Below are positions 53,949 to 58,924 of a stretch of DNA of 58,924 nucleotides, piece after piece. Origin of the DNA: an uncultured Saprospiraceae bacterium. Its GTDB lineage: Bacteria > Bacteroidota > Bacteroidia > Chitinophagales > Saprospiraceae. The stretch covers positions 1-58,924 of the forward strand of contig CALFWW010000183.1 of assembly GCA_937928575.1 (NCBI GenBank), read 5' to 3'. The notes below the pieces were generated by a model that saw nothing but the letters and a program-made list of their open reading frames with translations, was not told the DNA's origin and made no database searches. The stretch's first letter is position 1. Each line of letters opens with the position of its first letter. A program made the translations under genes and the position numbers.

Positions 53949-55373
53949 ATGAAAAAATCAAGAAGGAAATTTCTTAAAAATACTTCCAAAGCAGGTTTAG
54001 GATTAATGATTGTGCCTCGTCATGTATTGGGAGGGAGGGGATATGTACCACCAAGTGATCGATTGAATATTGGAATTGTTGGTGTAGGTGGACGTGGAGG
54101 AAGTCATGTAAAAGCAGTGAAGAAATCGCCGCATCGATTGGTTGGACTTTGTGATGTTGACAAAAAAATGGCTGCTGATGTGATGAAGGAAAATAAGAAA
54201 GTAGATTTCTTCACGGATTGGCGAGAGATGTATGATCAAGTCGGTAAAGAAATGGATGCGGTGATGATTGCAACTCCTGATCACAATCATGCGGCTGTTG
54301 GGATTCCTGCAATGAATATGGGGAAGCATGTGTATATTGAAAAACCATTGGCGCATAATATTTATGAAGCACGAATGTTGACACAAGCTGCCAGAAAAAA
54401 CAAGGTGATTACGCAAATGGGTAACCAAGGTTCATCGGGTGAAGGAATAAGGCAAGTAAAAGAATGGGTAGATGCTGGAACAATCGGTAAAGTCAAAAAA
54501 GTACATGTGTGGACCAATCGTCCTATCTGGCCTCAAGGAATTCCAACGCCAACAGAAAAAGTTCCAGTACCAGATACATTGGAATGGGACATCTGGCAAG
54601 GTCCAGCTAAGGAAAGAAATTACAATCCTGCTTTTCTTCCATTTAAGTGGAGAGGATGGTGGGATTATGGAACAGGTGCTTTGGGAGATATGGGTTGTCA
54701 TTTGTTGGATGTTGTGCATTATGCGTTAGAATTGCCGTATCCAAATGCAGCAGAAGCTAGTGTAGCGCAGGTTTATATTGGTGATTTTCATGAGGCAGAT
54801 TATCAAGACAGTTGTCCTCCTGCTTCAAAAGTACATATCTATTTTCCTGCTACTGATAAAAATGAGAAGATTGAATTAATTTGGTATGATGGTGGCATCA
54901 CGCCTCCTCGTCCTGAAGAATTGAAAAGTGATGAACCTTTTGGAACTTGGGATGGTGGATGTTTGATGGAAGGGACAGATGGGAAATTGACGTTTGGAGT
55001 GTATGGAGAAAATCCAGCTTTGTTACCATCAGAAAGAATGAAAGATTTTACACCACCAGATCCGACGATACCTAGAATCAAAGGAAGTCATTTTGATAGT
55101 TGGTTCAATGCAATTGTGAAAGGTGGACCAGCACCGACTTCTAATTTTGATTTTGCAGGACCTTTAACAGAAATCGTTTTGATGGGTAATTTAGCTATCC
55201 GAAGTTTTGAAATGAAAAAATTAAAGCCAGGAAAAAAACCGGGTTGGTGGGCACCCTATAATTATCCGGGTCGTACAAAGTTGGAATGGGATGGTGTGAA
55301 TATGGAGGTGACTAATTTTAAAGCTGCGAATCAATTCGTGAAACGAGAATATCGGGAAGGTTGGGAAATTTAA
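53949..55373 (+). CDS. Tat-exported Gfo/Idh/MocA family oxidoreductase
   Basis: A 474-aa NAD(P)-dependent oxidoreductase with a Tat signal (SRRKFLKNTSKAGLGLM, cleavage near VLGG). The Rossmann motif is NIGIVGVGGRGGSHV and the fingerprint EKPLAHN carries the usual Lys; CHLLDVVHYAL lies in the second domain. Exported members of this family with a twin-Arg signal are common in Bacteroidota and Planctomycetota and act on sugars or sugar derivatives, often as oxidase-like or keto-sugar enzymes. The substrate is unknown. It is divergent from the acyl-CoA dehydrogenase gene with 90 bp between. Confidence 0.9.
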   Translation: MKKSRRKFLKNTSKAGLGLMIVPRHVLGGRGYVPPSDRLNIGIVGVGGRGGSHVKAVKKSPHRLVGLCDVDKKMAADVMKENKKVDFFTDWREMYDQVGKEMDAVMIATPDHNHAAVGIPAMNMGKHVYIEKPLAHNIYEARMLTQAARKNKVITQMGNQGSSGEGIRQVKEWVDAGTIGKVKKVHVWTNRPIWPQGIPTPTEKVPVPDTLEWDIWQGPAKERNYNPAFLPFKWRGWWDYGTGALGDMGCHLLDVVHYALELPYPNAAEASVAQVYIGDFHEADYQDSCPPASKVHIYFPATDKNEKIELIWYDGGITPPRPEELKSDEPFGTWDGGCLMEGTDGKLTFGVYGENPALLPSERMKDFTPPDPTIPRIKGSHFDSWFNAIVKGGPAPTSNFDFAGPLTEIVLMGNLAIRSFEMKKLKPGKKPGWWAPYNYPGRTKLEWDGVNMEVTNFKAANQFVKREYREGWEI

Positions 55374-55598
55374 AAATAATTTAAAATGAAAAATTGAAAA
55401 TTATAAATTGATCGGAGGGCGTGAGTGCGTGGTAACCCATCCCAGTATTTCACTGCGTTCAAACGCCCTTCCCTTTTTCGAAAAATATTTCGACAAAAGG
55501 AAGGGGAGCGCGTGGGTACATGAATACGGACTTACGTGTGGTCCACGAAACAACGATCTATTTTTAATTTTACATTTTCAATTTTTAATTAATAAAAA

Positions 55599-56015
55599 AT
55601 GAATAACAAAACCATCTTCGGAACGATCATCGCCTTTATCATCGGGACCGCTTGTTGTTGGGTTCCCATGTTAATTGTATTGTTTGGTGGCACAGTAGGT
55701 GCAACAGCAGTGGCTTCTGGATTGAATGCGATCAGTCTTCCATTTTTATTGTTAGGAGTTGGGTTGATGTCGTATGGATTTTACAAATCAAAAGAAAAAA
55801 ATAAACCAATGCCAATCATACTAGAATCTAGAATCACTTGTCCAAAATGCAATCACGCTAAAGAAGAAACCATGCCAACCGATGCATGTGCTTACTTTTA
55901 TGAATGCGAAAATTGTAAAGTAGTGTTGAAGCCTTTAAAAGGAGATTGTTGCGTTTACTGTTCTTATGGGACGGTTGATTGTCCACCTATTCAGGAGGGG
56001 AAGGCTTGTTGCTAA
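55599..56015 (+). CDS. MerT-like membrane segment fused to a GDCCVxC cysteine-rich domain
   Basis: A 138-aa protein. Two N-terminal helices (about 6-28 and 35-60) with the pair CCW in GTACCWVPMLIVLFGGTVG recall mercury/metal transport protein MerT. The soluble part has CPKC, CENCK, the signature KGDCCVYCSYGTVDCPPIQ and a final CC. The GDCCVxC family is known from small metal- or redox-related proteins, some with selenocysteine; here all positions are plain Cys codons (TGT/TGC). A role in thiophilic metal handling is inferred. The leader region 55374-55598 carries AATTGAAAATT-type repeats and no other gene. Confidence 0.8.
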   Translation: MNNKTIFGTIIAFIIGTACCWVPMLIVLFGGTVGATAVASGLNAISLPFLLLGVGLMSYGFYKSKEKNKPMPIILESRITCPKCNHAKEETMPTDACAYFYECENCKVVLKPLKGDCCVYCSYGTVDCPPIQEGKACC

Positions 56016-56078
56016 AGGAAAATTATAATTGAAAAATTGAGAATCCAAAATTGATTTCTAATGGTATATTTCAAATTC

Positions 56079-56336
56079 CTATTTCTCATCGACATCAAAT
56101 TCCTTATCTAAATTATTCATCAAAATAACATACACAAAAATCAAAACGACAAACACATAAATAGCTCCTTGTTGAGCAAACCAAAAACCAAGTGGGAATC
56201 CACCCAACTTAAAATTATTGAGGGTGTCGGCAAAAAGTATCCCGCATCCATAAGAAACGGTAAACCATATAGTCAAGAGTATTGCGAGGTACCTAAGATT
56301 TTTCTTCCAATAAGTTTGAAGTGATTTGTTACTCAT
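56079..56336 (-). CDS. DUF4212 protein, small subunit of a sodium/solute symporter, orphan
   Basis: An 85-aa membrane protein with two helices (about 15-37 and 48-70). The family motifs TYWKKNLRYLAILLTIWF and GGFPLGFWFAQQGAIYVFV are intact. DUF4212 proteins normally stand directly before a large sodium:solute symporter gene (acetate/actP-like) on the same strand. Here the 3' side meets the convergent GDCCVxC gene after 63 bp, so the large subunit is not in place. It may sit elsewhere or be lost. Confidence 0.85.
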   Translation of the reverse strand: MSNKSLQTYWKKNLRYLAILLTIWFTVSYGCGILFADTLNNFKLGGFPLGFWFAQQGAIYVFVVLIFVYVILMNNLDKEFDVDEK

Positions 56337-56467
56337 TTACATGTTTTTTTAGTTTGAGTAAAATACGAAAATCAAATCAAGTTTTTGCACTAAAATTCTC
56401 TATTTATTAGGATGGTCAATTGATCAGATTTTTTTATCTTGAAGGTCGAAACCCAACAATAAAATTT

Positions 56468-58609
56468 ATGAAAAAGATAATTCTTCATTTCTTTTTTCTT
56501 TTTATTTTAATTCAATCTAATTTTTCACAAGACGTGATGATGCAAGGTTGGTATTGGGATTATCCAAAAACATGCAATGGTCATAGTTGGGTAGATTCGC
56601 TCAACAATAGAGCTGCTGCTTTGGGAAATGCGGGCTTCACCCATTTATGGTTGCCACCTGCTTCTCGTGCAAGTTTTGGGAGTTGTAGTAATGGGTATGA
56701 TCCACAGGACTTGTATGATTTGGGAGAATTCGGTCAAGGTCCAACAGGATTTGGAACAAGAAGTCAACTTGATGTTTTAATTAACACCATGAACACGAAT
56801 GGTGTAAAAGCAGTTGCTGATGTCGTTTATAATCACAGAGATGGAGGTGCTCCTGAAAACAATCCGGCTGTCGGAAATTATATTGAAAATTATACTATCA
56901 ATAAAAGTGCTTTTCCTTCTGATCGTTTTAGATGTGTTTTACCATTAGGGGGTAATTCTGGAAATGGTGCAGGAGATTATTATATCAAGATAAGTTCAAA
57001 AACAGGAAATGCTTCTTTCCATAACAAGCCATATGTTTTTTATACAGAGACAGATTTGGTGGCATGGCAAAATCTTCCTGATTTAAATGAATCAGAGCCG
57101 AATGGAGGTGGAGATTGCGGTCAGTCATCTAATACCGCCAATATTGGTGTCAATATGAATGCAACGATTGATGCAGAAGGGTGTCTGACAGATGAATTTA
57201 AAGTGACCTTGACCGCCAATGATTTTAATGCTACAGGAGATTTTCTATATATCTATTTGACGAATCCAAATGGCGATTATACCGATCACCGAGTTTATGG
57301 AATTTGGAATGCAGCAGCTGCGCAAGATGTAGTCGGTTCGATGTCTTATCAGACTTATACTGATTTCACACAGATGCCAAGTGGACAGGGCGCTATGAAT
57401 TTTGAAAACTTCAAACCAAATTCTAACAATACTAACACAACAACGCTTGTTGGGGATTGGGATTGGTTGTGGTTCTTTTATGATTATGATCAAAATGTTG
57501 CGGACACCAAAACAAAATTATTCGATTGGACCAAATGGTTGTGGACCAATGTTGGGATTGAAGGATTCAGAATGGACGCGGTCAAACATTTTGATCCGAA
57601 TTTTATAGGAGATTTAATGGATGATCTGTTTGATAATGGAATGATTCCAGATATGGTTGTTGGAGAAGTCTATGACGCCAATCCTTCTGTTTTGAAAAAT
57701 TGGCTAGATGGTGTTAGGGCAGGCATGGATGCAGATACAAAAGCGGCAATCAAAGTAAAAGTTTTTGATTTTGCATTGAGAGAAGCTTTGAAAAATGCAA
57801 GCGATGCATTCGGATTTGATGTCAGAAATGTTTTTAATTCCGGATTGGTAGATGGAGTAGGAGAGAGTGGTTTCAATACCGTTACCTTTTTGAATAATCA
57901 TGATTTTAGAGATGCTGGACAGCCTGTGCAAAATGATCCAATGTTGGGATATGCTTATTTGTTGACCAATAATCAAGTCGGATTACCTTGTGTTTTTTAT
58001 CCTGATTATTATGGAACGAGTATTCCTCATGCGCCAACTGAATTTTTGCAACCACAAATCGATCAACTGATTGCTATTCATCAACAATTTATTTCCGGAT
58101 CCACTTCTGTCGATTATTTATCTCGATTTGGTACTCCTTATACTTCGAATTATGCTAGTGGGTTTGACAACACTACTTTATTATATCAACTATCAGGCGG
58201 TGTCGGTGGAAAGGAAATCGTAGTCGCTATCAACTATGCCGGTGATCCTTTGGTTCTTGATCATCAACTTAATTTAAGTCAATTAGTAATTGGAGATAAC
58301 TTAGTAGAACTCACTGGAAATGCCAACCAAACATTGACAACCATCAATGGTGCTGGTCAAATTCATATCGAAATTCCACCACGTAGTTATGCTGTTTGGG
58401 TGAATGCAGGTTGTTTGCCATCCTTGGTGCATCAGCAAATAACAGTGACGGATGGCTTGTATGAAGTTTGGGATTTTATCAACTCGTCAGGTTTGATTTT
58501 CAATGGAACCAATGTGGACTATGAAGCAGGAAATCATATCGATTTACTACCAGGATTTGAGGTGCAGTTGGGTGCTGATTTTTCTGCTGAAATCAAGGCT
58601 TGTAATTAA
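56468..58609 (+). CDS. Secreted alpha-amylase (GH13)
   Basis: A 713-aa exported glycoside hydrolase from the start MKKIILHFFFLFILIQSNFS-Q; an upstream TTG at 56420 gives no better signal. The (beta/alpha)8 core has ADVVYNHRDG, the nucleophile Asp near 370 in GFRMDAVKHF, the acid Glu near 400 in VVGEVYD and Asp near 479 in FLNNHDFRD. A beta insert (VNMNATIDAEGC...) occurs around 230-300 and a domain C follows. The C-terminal ~60 residues (INSSGLIFNGTNVDYEAGNHIDLLPGF...GADFSAEIKAC) match the end of the metalloprotease at 44845. It hydrolyses alpha-1,4-glucans outside the cell. Confidence 0.93.
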   Translation: MKKIILHFFFLFILIQSNFSQDVMMQGWYWDYPKTCNGHSWVDSLNNRAAALGNAGFTHLWLPPASRASFGSCSNGYDPQDLYDLGEFGQGPTGFGTRSQLDVLINTMNTNGVKAVADVVYNHRDGGAPENNPAVGNYIENYTINKSAFPSDRFRCVLPLGGNSGNGAGDYYIKISSKTGNASFHNKPYVFYTETDLVAWQNLPDLNESEPNGGGDCGQSSNTANIGVNMNATIDAEGCLTDEFKVTLTANDFNATGDFLYIYLTNPNGDYTDHRVYGIWNAAAAQDVVGSMSYQTYTDFTQMPSGQGAMNFENFKPNSNNTNTTTLVGDWDWLWFFYDYDQNVADTKTKLFDWTKWLWTNVGIEGFRMDAVKHFDPNFIGDLMDDLFDNGMIPDMVVGEVYDANPSVLKNWLDGVRAGMDADTKAAIKVKVFDFALREALKNASDAFGFDVRNVFNSGLVDGVGESGFNTVTFLNNHDFRDAGQPVQNDPMLGYAYLLTNNQVGLPCVFYPDYYGTSIPHAPTEFLQPQIDQLIAIHQQFISGSTSVDYLSRFGTPYTSNYASGFDNTTLLYQLSGGVGGKEIVVAINYAGDPLVLDHQLNLSQLVIGDNLVELTGNANQTLTTINGAGQIHIEIPPRSYAVWVNAGCLPSLVHQQITVTDGLYEVWDFINSSGLIFNGTNVDYEAGNHIDLLPGFEVQLGADFSAEIKACN

Positions 58610-58612
58610 ATT

Positions 58613-58924
58613 TTACTTCAGCTCCTTTATCACCTTCAATGCCCATTTGTTATTTGCTTTCAACAAATTTCGAAGTGCATGTTTGATAATCCATTTTCGC
58701 TCTTTGGTTGGTTTTACATTCCATTTATCAATTAATGCTTTCCCAATTTCTGAGTTATCTTTTAGAATATCGTTGATGCAATTGGCGACTGACTTTTGTA
58801 CATATTTAGAATGATCATCTTTTAGGTTATTTAAAATCGGAAGGATCGGTTTTGGATTTTCGATAAACTGATCCAATTTAGTTGCCCATGGTAATCGCGG
58901 TCTTACCCCTTCACTTGCCAATCT
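58613..58924 (-). CDS. AlkD-like DNA alkylation repair protein, partial
   Basis: Only the last ~103 residues are in the window; the frame is open to the edge, so the true start lies beyond 58924. ASEGVRPRLPWATKLDQFIENP and the HEAT-type helices in DDHSKYVQKSVANCINDILKDN are typical of the AlkC/AlkD DNA glycosylase family, which removes alkylated bases. Its stop is 3 bp from the amylase stop, in convergent position. Confidence 0.8.
   Translation of the reverse strand, partial: RLASEGVRPRLPWATKLDQFIENPKPILPILNNLKDDHSKYVQKSVANCINDILKDNSEIGKALIDKWNVKPTKERKWIIKHALRNLLKANNKWALKVIKELK

Noticed and set aside
55599-56015. Selenocysteine in the GDCCVxC protein
   Set aside because: All signature positions are TGT or TGC; no in-frame TGA is present.

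Overview
The window looks like chromosomal DNA of a Bacteroidota bacterium, most likely from the Saprospiria. Several things point there: AT-rich coding style with almost no Shine-Dalgarno sites, TAnnTTTG-type -7 promoter elements in front of both tRNAs, C-terminal type IX secretion (T9SS) sorting domains, DUF5606, a fused E1 alpha/beta 2-oxoacid dehydrogenase, the aspartate oxidase and 3-hydroxyanthranilate dioxygenase genes, and a GG-leader peptide of the Bacteroidota RiPP type. The species assignment is inference. I see no phage, plasmid backbone, IS transposase or CRISPR array.

Layout. 0.2-6 kb: a secreted alpha/beta hydrolase with T9SS domain, a 2-aminomuconate semialdehyde dehydrogenase-like ALDH and an AsmA-type envelope protein. 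6-7.7 kb: tRNA-Val followed by two decayed T9SS-secreted protein genes with frameshifts. 7.7-16.7 kb: housekeeping genes (recO, PBP1A, E1 dehydrogenase, DUF5606, lpxH, 3-hydroxyanthranilate dioxygenase). 16.7-19.8 kb: a zinc-ribbon membrane protein bracketed by inverted repeats, three copies of a structured ~146-bp repeat, methylmalonyl-CoA epimerase, a TSUP transporter and another direct repeat. 19.8-30.2 kb: a helicase-nuclease, a FrnE-like DsbA protein between two copies of a palindromic element, BatD plus a BatD N-domain paralogue, an S9D peptidase, a hypothetical protein and a GNAT. 30.4-35.8 kb: mtaB, lgt, a GT4 glycosyltransferase and nadB. 35.9-40.8 kb: a LytTR regulator, two tandem ~515-residue unknown proteins, a convergent Cys-free GG-leader peptide and recX. 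40.8-47.8 kb: MscS, a HAD hydrolase, a CAT-anticodon tRNA, membrane proteins and a large secreted metalloprotease. 47.9-53.9 kb: a fatty-acid beta-oxidation set (acyl-CoA dehydrogenase, thiolase, FadJ-like) whose intergenic DNA carries copies of the thiolase 3' end. 53.9-58.9 kb: a Tat-type Gfo/Idh/MocA protein, a MerT-like/GDCCVxC fusion, an orphan DUF4212 symporter subunit, a secreted alpha-amylase and a partial AlkD-like protein.

How it works together. Most genes are ordinary metabolism and envelope functions of a heterotrophic gliding-type bacterium that degrades polymers and lipids: secreted hydrolase, protease and amylase, the beta-oxidation set, propionate handling (Mce), and tryptophan/kynurenine-linked NAD supply (HAAO, an AMSDH-like enzyme, NadB). 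The most unusual parts are the RiPP-like precursor next to two unknown helical proteins, and the dense population of intergenic repeats (structured tandem repeats, CACATAG-type palindromes, and a locally amplified gene end).
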